This document shows positions 54,106 through 63,012 of a stretch of 64,000 nt of DNA, in pieces (position 1 is the stretch's first letter; each line of letters begins with the position of its first letter). This DNA is from Bacillus sp. EB106-08-02-XG196 (lineage in GTDB: Bacteria > Bacillota > Bacilli > Bacillales > Cytobacillaceae): positions 1 to 64,000 of the forward strand of contig NZ_JABWSY010000015.1 in NCBI RefSeq assembly GCF_013396335.1. Direction: 5' to 3'. The notes beneath the pieces are model-generated. The model had not been told where the DNA came from and searched no databases. It saw nothing but the letters and a program-made list of their open reading frames with translations. The position numbers and the translations under genes are program-made.

Positions 54106-55122
54106 TCACCAATCTTCACCTGCCGTTATATCAAGGTCAAAACCACGTGGAATATATCTTCCGCTAGGAATCTCTGTTGGTTTCCTTTTGGTTGATAGAG
54201 GCTTTTGGTTCTCCTGATAGTAATCAATTTCTTCCACTGTCAGTAATGATTCATTTTCCCAATTCTTCAGGATTCCAACCACATAAGACAGCCTGCGCTT
54301 ATTATTGGCACATGCAATATTCAACGCCTTTAAAATCACAGCTTTCGGCTGTAAAAAGGTAGAATCATCTAACCAAGATAACAGCTGCTCCTTTGCATTC
54401 ACGTTTGTAAAACCAAATCCATTGTTGTCCCAAAACTCAATAATTTCTTTAACATCAACAAGTTTTTTGTTATTCTGCAAGAAAAGATCACCATTTGGAT
54501 TCCTTTCTATTATTGGCTGAGAGACTTCTTGTTGTTTTTCTTTTTCTTCTTCTTTATCTTTTTCTTTTTCTTTTTCTTCTTCTTGTCCCCGTATCGTATT
54601 ACGATTCGTACACGTATCGTCAAACTCTTCATTTTCAGAAACTAAATATGTATGATTTTCATCTTGATCACTATCTTGCTTGTTGAAAATAAACTCTTCT
54701 TTTTTCATAAAAGATTCATATAGGCTGCGGAATTCCTGTTTTTTAATTGATTCCAAAACAAATTGAAGCAATGAGATATCTTTGACATCTTTTAATTCGG
54801 ATAAAATACAATCCATCATTGGTTTCCCAGCTTTATCAAAGTTAGTTTCTCCCCAGTTTTTTATCGCGAGCTCCCTCGTTTCAGGATTGTAGCGGATCAG
54901 TTGGTGATGCATGATAAATCGTTCCATTAACGAATGAACACTTTCAATCGAGTATCCCATATCAAAAGCGATTTGCTTTTTCGTAATCTGATAGATTCCA
55001 ATTTGCGTCGTACGCTGATTCGTTAAAAGATATAAATAAAAGTACCTGTCCTCTGGTGTCATCTCCTCTGAAACCATTGGATCCATCCAAAAATCAAACC
55101 GCACTTTTCTAAACTTTGCCAT
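54106..55122 (-). CDS. DnaD-like replication initiator, copy C
   Basis: A 338-residue paralogue of the copy A initiator: nearly identical winged-helix part (residues 1-85) and C-terminal DnaD domain ('IIEFWDNNGFGFTNVNAKEQ', 'YVVGILKNWENES', ending 'GRYIPRGFDLDITAGEDW'). The linker differs: it carries a long Glu/Lys run coded by CTTTTT-type repeats (about 54535-54590), which could expand or shrink by slippage. AAAGG lies 10 bases upstream of the ATG. It has lost its DnaB-like partner by deletion, so if active it must use another helicase. Confidence 0.85.
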   Translation of the reverse strand: MAKFRKVRFDFWMDPMVSEEMTPEDRYFYLYLLTNQRTTQIGIYQITKKQIAFDMGYSIESVHSLMERFIMHHQLIRYNPETRELAIKNWGETNFDKAGKPMMDCILSELKDVKDISLLQFVLESIKKQEFRSLYESFMKKEEFIFNKQDSDQDENHTYLVSENEEFDDTCTNRNTIRGQEEEKEKEKDKEEEKEKQQEVSQPIIERNPNGDLFLQNNKKLVDVKEIIEFWDNNGFGFTNVNAKEQLLSWLDDSTFLQPKAVILKALNIACANNKRRLSYVVGILKNWENESLLTVEEIDYYQENQKPLSTKRKPTEIPSGRYIPRGFDLDITAGEDW

Positions 55123-55683
55123 CCACTACACTGCCTTTCTCCTCGTAAAATGTTTTCATAAACTATATATAGAGAAAGGATGAAAAAGGTCATATGGATT
55201 TCATAAACTTGTGAACGTTTTATGACAAAGGATTTTCAAGGTGCCTGCGATCGAATAAACTAGTTATTATCCAAAATAAAAAACACTCACAAATAGAGAT
55301 CAATCACCATTTGTTTGTGTTTTTAGTTAAGGTTTTATTCCAAATTTTATTGCAGTTCATTAACGAGCTTTTGATAGTAGCACGTAGACAAGTAATCAAC
55401 GATAGGACTTTACTTGGAGGGGTGGGTATGATTGGTATGGTAAAGACTTCGTTACAAATTATTCAGACGTTATCCAGTAAGGGTAGCGTTACCTTCATTT
55501 CAATTCTTAGAAAAAACAAAAAGTAGTCTCAAATTAGACTACCTTTGTAAAATGATATGAAGCTTCCATATTTTTATACGGTTTTCCATGGACCACAATT
55601 TGGGATTGGTTATTCCGATATGCCACTCCCAATTTTCTAGCAAACGTAAACTATAATACTAAGAAAAACCGGTTGACTATCCT
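55123..55683. other. Intergenic region between cassette C and the cobalamin operon
   Basis: No supported gene. A short plus-strand open frame at 55311-55526 has no ribosome binding site or recognisable sequence. A hairpin with two mismatches (55279-55293 with 55310-55324) ends in TTTTT on the plus strand, and a GGTGCCTGC motif lies at about 55240. Confidence 0.4.
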
Positions 55684-56883
55684 TTAATTATGTTGATGAT
55701 GATGTTCATACCCATGTTCTTCGGCATATTTGCGGAAATTTTCTAAATCTTGCATTCCAGTCGAAGTACCGTTTAATGCCTGATTCATACGTTCTAGCAG
55801 TACCGTTCTTAACTTTGGATGATAGCCAAAATACTGAGCAATATCAATTGATACATGCGGATAATTCTCTTTAAACTGTTCGGCCATTTTATTCATTCTT
55901 TCCATTAAAACTCCCGTAAATAAAAAATAAGGCAGCATGATGATTTTTTTTGCGCCTAATTTAATACAGCGTTCCATCCCATCTTGCACCGTTGGCGTCG
56001 TTACCCCCATAAAGGCACTTTCAACAAAAGGGACATTTAATTTCTCCCACAATAATCTGCTAATTTTATAAAAATCACCATTAGCATATGGATCGCTGCC
56101 GCCTCGTCCAATTAATAAAATGGCCGTATCCTCATGCTTTTGATCCACATCAAAACCTGCTTCAGCAAGTCTTGTTTTTAAAATTTCAAAAACTTCCTCA
56201 TGAACACCTATCGTTTGGCCATAGGTAAATATAACATCCGGGAAATGCTCTTTAGCATGTTCAATTTCTGCAGGAATGTGCAGTTTTGAGTGTCCTGCAT
56301 GTAATAAGATGATAGGAATTACATGGATTTCATCCGCTCCTTGTTCAACACACAGCTGAATCCCATCTTCAATATTTGGTGATGCAAATTCTAAAAAACA
56401 TGTTTCTACTAAAAGGTTTGGATCAATGTATTCTTTCATTTGCCCGACAAATTCGCGAACTTCTATATTCCCTGCCTCCACCCTGCTGCCATGCCCAACA
56501 AATAATACAGCTTTTTTCATTGGTCCATTACCTTTCTTGTATTTATCAATTCCTTTCATTCGATTTTCGCTTCGTTTCCGCACACCGTGCTCCATTGAAT
56601 AAATGATCGCCTCTTGTTCAACTGCTTCATGAACAATATCACGTGCAGTTTCTTCATGTTGAACCGAATACCATGTCCCTTTTGGGTAATCAATTACGAC
56701 GCATTTATCTTTACAGCGGCCGTTACAGCGTGTTCGCGATGTATGAATATGCTCATCCAAACGGTTTTTACGGATTTCATCACGAATTTGCTGTGTAACC
56801 TCTTCAGCTCCTGCTCCCATACAGGTTGCCCCATTGCAAATGAGTAAGTGACGCTGCATTTGCGTTAAATTCCATGTTGTCAT
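55684..56883 (-). CDS. cbiX: Ferredoxin-like CbiW fused to cobaltochelatase CbiX
   Basis: Residues 1-90 form a thioredoxin-like (2Fe-2S) ferredoxin ('LLICNGATCMGAG', 'RTRCNGRCKDKCVV', four or more Cys). Residues 122-390 are a two-repeat CbiX, the cobalt chelatase acting on sirohydrochlorin in the anaerobic pathway, with His in 'LFVGHGSR' and 'LLHAGHSKLH'. The tail is His-rich ('HEYGHHHQHN'). In Bacillus megaterium CbiW and CbiX are separate proteins; here they are one 399-residue chain joined by a basic linker. The ATG beginning 'MKKAVLFVGHG' at residue 121 has AAAGG 10 bases upstream, so free CbiX could also be made. It is the last gene of the operon. Confidence 0.88.
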   Translation of the reverse strand: MTTWNLTQMQRHLLICNGATCMGAGAEEVTQQIRDEIRKNRLDEHIHTSRTRCNGRCKDKCVVIDYPKGTWYSVQHEETARDIVHEAVEQEAIIYSMEHGVRKRSENRMKGIDKYKKGNGPMKKAVLFVGHGSRVEAGNIEVREFVGQMKEYIDPNLLVETCFLEFASPNIEDGIQLCVEQGADEIHVIPIILLHAGHSKLHIPAEIEHAKEHFPDVIFTYGQTIGVHEEVFEILKTRLAEAGFDVDQKHEDTAILLIGRGGSDPYANGDFYKISRLLWEKLNVPFVESAFMGVTTPTVQDGMERCIKLGAKKIIMLPYFLFTGVLMERMNKMAEQFKENYPHVSIDIAQYFGYHPKLRTVLLERMNQALNGTSTGMQDLENFRKYAEEHGYEHHHQHN

Positions 56884-56933
56884 AAAGTTACCTCCCCCTT
56901 TTGCCTCATCATGAACCCTTTATAGAACGAAAC

Positions 56934-57773
56934 TTAGTCATTTAACTTCACTGGCTCCCAACTTATGATCGCTGCATAGAATGGGTAACGGTACACATAA
57001 TGGCCATCCTCCATTACAATAAAGCGTTCAAGTGATGCTTTCACATGTGCCATATCAAATCGGGGTGTTAAGATTTTTTTGCTTTGTGCTTCATATAATT
57101 GCTGCAATGTATCATAACGATACTCACGTTCCAGCTTGATCATTTCACAATTTGCATAAATCCCTAACTGATACAGCATATTGATAATGGTAATATAATC
57201 ACGACGCGGATATTTAATGTCATAACGAAACTGCTCATCTAAAATAGTGTAATGTGGCTGAATAGGTCCTGTTGTTAAACCAATGATGGCACTCTTTTTG
57301 GCAAGCCTGTTCATTTTTTTCAGCGCTGCATTGATTTCATACATACGGTAAAAGCAGTTCACTCCAATAACCACATCATGCGGCTCAATTTGCGCTTCCT
57401 CCCATTTACTATGAACGAACTGAACTGGTGCATCATTTTCAAAGTATTGTTTTAAGTAGGCAAGCACACTTTCAGAACCATCTACTAACGTTAAACTTTT
57501 GACATCCTGACTGAGTTGGAAGGTATAGTTGCCCCATCCCGGCCCAATTTCAATACAAGTTGAATATTGCTGGACATGCGGTTTCATTTTTTCGAAAATT
57601 CTTTTCGCATAGTCATCTGTTTGCTTGTATGTTTTCTTCTTAATGGACTGGGCCCAAAATGCTTCTTCCAGCTCATCATTGACCATACGTTCCGGCATCT
57701 TGCCATACCAATCTAACATGCCTTCTTTCCAAAGCTTTTCAAAATCAAATTGTAAAGGTGATTCTTTTATCAT
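56934..57773 (-). CDS. Class I SAM-dependent methyltransferase in the cobalamin operon
   Basis: A 279-residue Rossmann methyltransferase with motif I 'CIEIGPGWGNYTF' and an acidic end of strand 2 ('LVDGS'). The rest does not match a named cobalamin enzyme I know. It sits between the nitroreductase and cbiWX genes in the same operon, so a corrinoid or tetrapyrrole substrate is likely but unproven. The in-frame TTG at 57824 lies inside the previous gene; the ATG at 57773 overlaps the stop of a 10-codon leader as ATGA, and I prefer it. Confidence 0.75.
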   Translation of the reverse strand: MIKESPLQFDFEKLWKEGMLDWYGKMPERMVNDELEEAFWAQSIKKKTYKQTDDYAKRIFEKMKPHVQQYSTCIEIGPGWGNYTFQLSQDVKSLTLVDGSESVLAYLKQYFENDAPVQFVHSKWEEAQIEPHDVVIGVNCFYRMYEINAALKKMNRLAKKSAIIGLTTGPIQPHYTILDEQFRYDIKYPRRDYITIINMLYQLGIYANCEMIKLEREYRYDTLQQLYEAQSKKILTPRFDMAHVKASLERFIVMEDGHYVYRYPFYAAIISWEPVKLND

Positions 57774-57802
57774 TGAACTATCTTCCTCAACTGTCGTGCC
57801 AT
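57770..57802 (-). CDS. 10-codon leader peptide coupled to the methyltransferase
   Basis: A perfect AGGAGG site (57810-57815), 7 bases before an ATG, drives the peptide MARQLRKIVQ. Its TGA overlaps the methyltransferase ATG. The best ribosome binding site of this junction thus serves the leader, not the enzyme directly, which suggests translational coupling. Confidence 0.5.
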   Translation of the reverse strand: MARQLRKIVQ

Positions 57803-57814
57803 GTACAGACCTCC

Positions 57815-58369
57815 TTATAGCCAAGTTGTTTTTTCAGCAAATGGTGTACGCTTTTTCGCGGAAGTGATTTCTTCTGCAGGATAACCAATACATAACGTCC
57901 CTACCAATTGCTCTCCATCGGAGGCACCAATAAAATCATGTAATACTGTATCATGCACTAAGCCCACACCGCGTGTACGCCATACCATGCCTAAACCCAG
58001 ATGTTCGGCCATTAACCACATCGACATAATCGCACTGCTGACTGCAAAGGTATTATCTTTTGTTGCACCTTCATCAGCTTCGACAATCGAAGAAGTCACC
58101 ACAATGATAAGCGGTGTCTTTGTGACAGCTTCCATTGAGCTTTCCACTAAATGTGGTTTTGTTGGGAATCGTTTTTGTAAATAATCGAGTGCCACCTGCT
58201 CATATCGTTTTAAGCTCTCGCCCTGTAATACATAGAAATGCCAGGGCTCACGCATACGGTCATTTGGTGCATACGTTGCCGCTTCTAATAACGTCTCAAT
58301 TTTGGCACGTTCCACTTCGCGTGCTTCAAATTGGCGAATCGCACGGCGTTTTTTTAATGCTTCTAACAT
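57815..58369 (-). CDS. Nitroreductase-family flavoprotein, CbiY-like
   Basis: A 184-residue FMN-dependent oxidoreductase ('RRAIRQFEAREVE', 'AATYAPNDRMREPWHFYVL', 'LGLGMVWRTRG', 'IGYPAEE'). In the Bacillus megaterium operon the gene after cysG/cobA is cbiY, a nitroreductase homologue, and the position here is the same. BluB, which makes dimethylbenzimidazole from FMN, belongs to this fold, but I cannot tell from sequence whether this protein does so or reduces the corrin cobalt. AAGGAG lies 8 bases upstream. The start overlaps the end of cobA. Confidence 0.82.
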   Translation of the reverse strand: MLEALKKRRAIRQFEAREVERAKIETLLEAATYAPNDRMREPWHFYVLQGESLKRYEQVALDYLQKRFPTKPHLVESSMEAVTKTPLIIVVTSSIVEADEGATKDNTFAVSSAIMSMWLMAEHLGLGMVWRTRGVGLVHDTVLHDFIGASDGEQLVGTLCIGYPAEEITSAKKRTPFAEKTTWL

Positions 58370-59124
58370 AATTCATGCTCCTTTTCTATAAACCAGGCAA
58401 TTTGATCACGTAAGCTAACCACTTCACCAACTAAAATCATTGATGGATTAGAGATACGATGTATTTGAATATCTTGGGCAATCGTAGAGAGATTGCCAAT
58501 AATCGTACGCTGGTTTTTGGTTGTGCCCCATTCAATGACGGCAACAGGGGTTGTTTCACTTTTGCCATAGGTTATTAAGCTTTTTGAAATATGCGCGATA
58601 TTGCCTATGCTCATATAAAAGGCCACCGTATCAATTTGAGCAAGCGCGGACCAATTTAAAAAGTCTTGCTCCTTTTCTGGGCGGCCATGACCTGTAACGA
58701 TCGCAAAGCTTGCAGCGTGATCACGATGTGTGACAGGAATCCCTGCATAAGCAGGTGCCGCAATCCCCGCTGTAATGCCAGGCACGATTTCAAATGGAAT
58801 ATCGGCTTGCCGTAAAATTGCGGCTTCTTCTCCACCACGTCCAAAGACAAATGGGTCACCGCCTTTTAATCGTAGAACCTGCTTGCCAAGATTGGCTTGT
58901 TCCACTAGCACACGATGAATTTCATCTTGAATCAGTCCATGCCTGCCTGGTTCTTTTCCACAATAAATCAGCTCGGCATCAGGTTTCGCATGTTTTAATA
59001 AATCAGCATTCACCAGACGGTCATATAAAATCACATCTGCTTGCTGAATGCACTCTAATCCACGAATCGTCAATAGTTTTGGGTCACCAGGACCAGCTCC
59101 TACAATATATACAAATCCGCTCAC
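58363..59124 (-). CDS. cobA: Uroporphyrinogen-III C-methyltransferase
   Basis: A 253-residue SUMT that adds two methyl groups to uroporphyrinogen III, giving precorrin-2. Motifs are 'YIVGAGPGDPKLLTIRGLE', 'LRLKGGDPFVFGRGGEE' and 'VPGITAGIAAPAYAGIPVTH'. The GTG at 59124 has AGGAG 7 bases upstream and overlaps the sirC stop as GTGA; the longer frame from 59154 has no site. It supplies precorrin-2 to the SirC-like enzyme encoded just upstream. Confidence 0.93.
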   Translation of the reverse strand: MSGFVYIVGAGPGDPKLLTIRGLECIQQADVILYDRLVNADLLKHAKPDAELIYCGKEPGRHGLIQDEIHRVLVEQANLGKQVLRLKGGDPFVFGRGGEEAAILRQADIPFEIVPGITAGIAAPAYAGIPVTHRDHAASFAIVTGHGRPEKEQDFLNWSALAQIDTVAFYMSIGNIAHISKSLITYGKSETTPVAVIEWGTTKNQRTIIGNLSTIAQDIQIHRISNPSMILVGEVVSLRDQIAWFIEKEHELC

Positions 59125-59750
59125 CGTTTTTCTCCTATATGCTGCTGCAGCCACGCTTCACATTTTTGTTTTTCACCTTGCTCGATCCATTGTAACAACT
59201 GTGGATCCAGGAGCTCTGCTAATAGCTGTTTTTTCGCCTCGCCCGAAGATACCTGTAAAATTCGCTGACGTGCATCCTTTAAAAACGAAACATACTGCGC
59301 GTAACGTACTCCAAATTGCTCTTCTAAATCCATCTTTATTTGGCGTGTCAGACCTGGACTTGCTCCAGACGTCGATACTGTCAAAACGAAATCACCACGG
59401 CGAACGACTGCTGGGTTTATGAAATCAACACGTCCTTTTGCATCCGCACGGCTGAGTAATTGCCAATGCTGGGCTCCTTCTTCCACTGCATTGTTTACCT
59501 CTTCGTCATTTGTAACGGCGAAAATCAGTGCTGCATCATCTAAATCAGCAGGTTCAAATGCTTTTTCTTTCCATGTCACAAGGCCTTCATTGATATAGTG
59601 CTGCAATTTTTCGGTTACCGCTGGGCTTATCACTGTCACCAGCGCATTTGTTGGCAGCAGCGCCTCCACCTTTTGACGTGCAACATGTCCGCCTCCAACA
59701 ATAACAACCTTTTTATAGTCAATATTCATTAATAGTGGGAAATAATTCAT
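59121..59750 (-). CDS. sirC: Precorrin-2 dehydrogenase
   Basis: A 209-residue NAD-dependent enzyme corresponding to the dehydrogenase part of CysG (CysG-B in Bacillus megaterium). It oxidises precorrin-2 to sirohydrochlorin. The Rossmann motif is 'VVIVGGGHVARQKVEALL' (residues 14-31), and 'VSTSGASPGLTRQIK' follows near 128. A GGAGG site precedes the ATG by 6 bases. It overlaps cbiA by 32 bases. No chelatase residues are evident; CbiX would insert cobalt. Confidence 0.92.
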   Translation of the reverse strand: MNYFPLLMNIDYKKVVIVGGGHVARQKVEALLPTNALVTVISPAVTEKLQHYINEGLVTWKEKAFEPADLDDAALIFAVTNDEEVNNAVEEGAQHWQLLSRADAKGRVDFINPAVVRRGDFVLTVSTSGASPGLTRQIKMDLEEQFGVRYAQYVSFLKDARQRILQVSSGEAKKQLLAELLDPQLLQWIEQGEKQKCEAWLQQHIGEKR

Positions 59751-61104
59751 TTTTAACCTCCAAACATGCTGTCAGCCAATTTTTCACAAGCTGTGGATTA
59801 GAAGCAAAATGAAAGTGTGTATAGCCAGCAACAATATTTTTATGTAGATAACCTTCCTGCTGAGCACGAAAACGGCCTTTACTAAAATAAGCTGGTGATG
59901 TATGCTCCCCCTCATACGTTGAGTAATGGAACTCATGCCCTTTTGCCTGCTCCTCTTCATTGATTAGAAAATTGCCGGGAACACCTGTAATTTCCCGGTA
60001 TCCAAGTGCCGCTAATTTATCCTGCATCCGTACACGTCCTGGAATGATCCCGAGCATCGGGAATACCTGTCCTTGGCAATTCACAATTTCCTCTGTTAAA
60101 TACATAAAACCGCCGCATTCCGCTAATGTTGGCAGCCCTCGCTTAAGCGCGGCTCTTATTGATTGCTTCGTTTCTTCATTTTTCGCCAAGCTTTCTGCAA
60201 ATTCTTCCGGGAAACCGCCGCCGATATACAGCCCCTGCGCTTTTTCTGGAACTTCCTCATTTTGTAATGGAGAGAAATAATGTAATGTGGCACCATATGC
60301 ACGGAGTAATTCTAAATTTTCTTCATAATAGAAGTTAAAAGCGGCATCCTTTGCAACTGCAATATGTACTTCTTGACTTTGCGGCTCTGCATCAAAAATA
60401 GATGCAGTGACGTCCAATGATTGTGTTTTTGTAATTTCCAGCAGCTGTTCAATATCCACTGTTTCTTCGATCGCTTCTGCAAGACTATCAAAATAGGAAT
60501 CTAGATCACCACGTTCAATGGCTGGCACTAAACCCAGATGACGGCTTGGCATCATTGGTACTGCTCCTTTCGGCAAATAACCAATGACGGGAATTCCGCA
60601 TTCTTGTTCAATCGCTGCTTTGACAATTTCAAAATGGCTTTTACTTCCTAATTGATTGGCAATAACACCAACAATATTTGAATTTTCATCTAACAGTTGA
60701 AATCCTTTGACAATCGCAGCCGCACTTCTTGCCATACTTGCCGCATTGACAATTAAAATGACGGGGCTTTTTGTAATCTCACTAATATGAGCAGCAGATC
60801 CTTCTTTTGATAATGGCGATTTGCCATCATAAAAGCCCATGACTCCTTCAATAATAGCGGCATCTGCATCTTGGCTCGCTCTAGCGACAATGGCACGAAC
60901 TGTTTCATGGGACATCATGAAACTATCAATATTACGAGAAGGGCGTTGTGTAACAGCAGTATGATATGTTGGGTCAATATAATCTGGGCCGCATTTAAAG
61001 CCCTGGACTGTTAAACCACGCTTCATAAGCGCACGCATGATGCCGATTGTAAACGTTGTTTTTCCAACACCGCTTCCAGTGCCGGCTAGAACAAATCGAT
61101 TCAT
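59719..61104 (-). CDS. cbiA: Cobyrinate a,c-diamide synthase
   Basis: A 461-residue ATP- and glutamine-dependent amidase that amidates carboxylates a and c of cobyrinate. The N-terminal P-loop is 'GTGSGVGKTTFTIGIMRAL' (residues 8-26), followed by 'FKCGPDYIDPTYH'. The C-terminal class I glutaminase has the nucleophile in 'LPTLAECGGFMYL' (about 335) and His in 'HFHFASNP'. ATGA overlap with cbiG and a GAGGAGGAAG site in the cbiG end. Confidence 0.94.
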   Translation of the reverse strand: MNRFVLAGTGSGVGKTTFTIGIMRALMKRGLTVQGFKCGPDYIDPTYHTAVTQRPSRNIDSFMMSHETVRAIVARASQDADAAIIEGVMGFYDGKSPLSKEGSAAHISEITKSPVILIVNAASMARSAAAIVKGFQLLDENSNIVGVIANQLGSKSHFEIVKAAIEQECGIPVIGYLPKGAVPMMPSRHLGLVPAIERGDLDSYFDSLAEAIEETVDIEQLLEITKTQSLDVTASIFDAEPQSQEVHIAVAKDAAFNFYYEENLELLRAYGATLHYFSPLQNEEVPEKAQGLYIGGGFPEEFAESLAKNEETKQSIRAALKRGLPTLAECGGFMYLTEEIVNCQGQVFPMLGIIPGRVRMQDKLAALGYREITGVPGNFLINEEEQAKGHEFHYSTYEGEHTSPAYFSKGRFRAQQEGYLHKNIVAGYTHFHFASNPQLVKNWLTACLEVKNELFPTINEY

Positions 61105-62237
61105 CGTTCTTCCTCCTCAAAGTTGACACGTGCAATGGATATAGTCACATTTCCGCTTTTCTTTTTCTCCAGCAGTAACTCTTTCGCATTCGCATAACGC
61201 AATGCGGCCGGCTCACTGACCCCATATGCACCTGTATATTTAAAAACTGTTTCCGATGGGTTTTGCATCGGTATTTCATTTAGCTCGTCAGGTGTGTACG
61301 TTACAAACGGCCAGTTATGTTTAGCCGTTAATTCAAGCAGGCCTGTTTCGTTTTTCTTTAAATCGATGGTCGCAACTGCTTTGACACTTTTTTTACTTAA
61401 ACACAGCTCCGCTAATGTTTCATCTATGAATTGTTCAATCTCTGCCATTGCCGTACCACGATTACAGCCAATGCCAAGTACAATTGATTTTGGGCGATAC
61501 ATAACTCCGTTCTCGAGCAGCACATCTTCATGTTCCTCAATTAAACGATCTGTAATAAGCAGTGCCGCTTGTGGCTTTGCCATGATCGCTTCATTTATGG
61601 TAGGGTAAACTTTCAAATTGTCTGGCATTGAGCGATCGTACATCCACCAATTTTTTTCTCCCGTTTCCTGCACAATCGCAACATGCTCTTCATTGACAAC
61701 CGATGCACTAACAGGTGTTAATTTTTCTTCACTCTCCCACATCCACCCAAATTGGGCGCCAAATAAATCCACGGGAATCGTTTTTTGAACATCTGACGCG
61801 GTTGTAACAACGGGTGCAGCACCAATCGCATTGGCAAATTCATGGGTTAAGGCATTGGCACCGCCAATATGCCCCGATAATACGCTGACGACATACTGAC
61901 CTTTATCATCCACCACTAACACTGCAGGATCTTTCATTTTATCAATCAAAAGCGGAGCAATCATACGGACGACAGCACCGAGGGAAATGATACAAATGAT
62001 TCCTTTATACTGCTGGAACAAAGCGGGCAATAGCAGGCGAACCGTCCCATCAAATAACTGAATTTTGCGTGTGTCTTCGTCGCCCTGCTCGAATTTCTTC
62101 ATATAATAAAGGTCCGCATACGGAAATTTTTCCGCGTAGCTTCTTGCATGTGCCACCCCATGTTTCGTTATGGCAACGAGAGCATATGGTTTGCGCTTTT
62201 CTATCACAGGAATTTCACCTTCACGTAAACTAATCAT
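61101..62237 (-). CDS. cbiG: Cobalt-precorrin-5A hydrolase
   Basis: CbiG opens the δ-lactone of cobalt-precorrin-5A and releases acetaldehyde. The N-terminal domain shows 'ISLGAVVRMIAPLL' and 'LSGHIGGANALTHEFA'; the C-terminal domain 'VLGIGCNRGTA'. The ATG at 62237 overlaps the cbiF stop, but AGGAG lies only 1-2 bases before it. The GTG at 62207 has GAAGGTG 8 bases upstream and gives the usual start ('EKRKPYALVAITKHG' second onward), so the true protein may be 368 residues. Confidence 0.92.
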   Translation of the reverse strand: MISLREGEIPVIEKRKPYALVAITKHGVAHARSYAEKFPYADLYYMKKFEQGDEDTRKIQLFDGTVRLLLPALFQQYKGIICIISLGAVVRMIAPLLIDKMKDPAVLVVDDKGQYVVSVLSGHIGGANALTHEFANAIGAAPVVTTASDVQKTIPVDLFGAQFGWMWESEEKLTPVSASVVNEEHVAIVQETGEKNWWMYDRSMPDNLKVYPTINEAIMAKPQAALLITDRLIEEHEDVLLENGVMYRPKSIVLGIGCNRGTAMAEIEQFIDETLAELCLSKKSVKAVATIDLKKNETGLLELTAKHNWPFVTYTPDELNEIPMQNPSETVFKYTGAYGVSEPAALRYANAKELLLEKKKSGNVTISIARVNFEEEER

Positions 62238-63012
62238 TCTCCTTCACACCTTTGCGGAAGCCATGAGTAAAGGTTTTGTCATATAGCTTCGAACGATAAT
62301 TTTTTTCATGGATATGCGGGTCTAATGCCCAGCCTGCAAGAATCATCGCATGCTTGCGAATACCATTGACACGCATTGCTTCATCTAATTCAGCCAGTGT
62401 TGTCCGCACAATTTTTTGGTCTGGCCACGAAGCACGCTGCACAACCGCAACGGGTGTATCGTCTGTCCAGCCTGCATCCTGCAATTCTTTGGTAATTTTC
62501 TTTGTTAATGTCGCACTTAAAAACATGGCAATCGTACAGTGATGGCTTGCCAGTGCCTGTAATTTTTCACGCTCAGGCACTGGTGTTCGTCCTTCAGCAC
62601 GTGTTAAGATAAGCGTTTGGGTTAAATCAGGAATCGTCAATTCTGCTCCAACTGCTGCTGCAGATGCAAAAACAGAACTTACACCTGGAACAACTTCATA
62701 GCTAATCTCATGCTGCTTCAGCAGTGCCACTTGCTCCATCGTTGCCCCGTACATCGCCGGGTCGCCTGTATGTAAACGTACTACCTTTTTACCTGCATGA
62801 ACACGCTCGACAATACAATCCACCATTTCCTGAAGATGCATCCCTGCTGTGCGGATAATTTCGGCCGACTCCTTTGCTTCCGCTACTAACGTTTCGCTTA
62901 CAAGTGAATCAGTATACATCACAACATCCGCTTCTTTTAATAGCTTTAAACCTTTCACCGTGATTAAATCCGGATCTCCCGGACCTGCACCGATAATCCA
63001 AATTTTCTTCAT
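62230..63012 (-). CDS. cbiF: Cobalt-precorrin-4 C11-methyltransferase
   Basis: A 260-residue member of the tetrapyrrole methylase family: '[19 protein letters not shown]', '[13 protein letters not shown]' and '[19 protein letters not shown]' identify the CbiF/CobM group. It methylates C11 of cobalt-precorrin-4. The ATG at 63012 overlaps the cbiL stop (TAATG) and matches the family start; the frame extends upstream to 63033 without a ribosome binding site. Confidence 0.94.
   Translation of the reverse strand: MKKIWIIGAGPGDPDLITVKGLKLLKEADVVMYTDSLVSETLVAEAKESAEIIRTAGMHLQEMVDCIVERVHAGKKVVRLHTGDPAMYGATMEQVALLKQHEISYEVVPGVSSVFASAAAVGAELTIPDLTQTLILTRAEGRTPVPEREKLQALASHHCTIAMFLSATLTKKITKELQDAGWTDDTPVAVVQRASWPDQKIVRTTLAELDEAMRVNGIRKHAMILAGWALDPHIHEKNYRSKLYDKTFTHGFRKGVKEND

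Noticed and set aside
55311-55526. Plus-strand 71-codon frame
   Set aside because: It starts inside a hairpin, lacks a ribosome binding site and shows no recognisable protein sequence.
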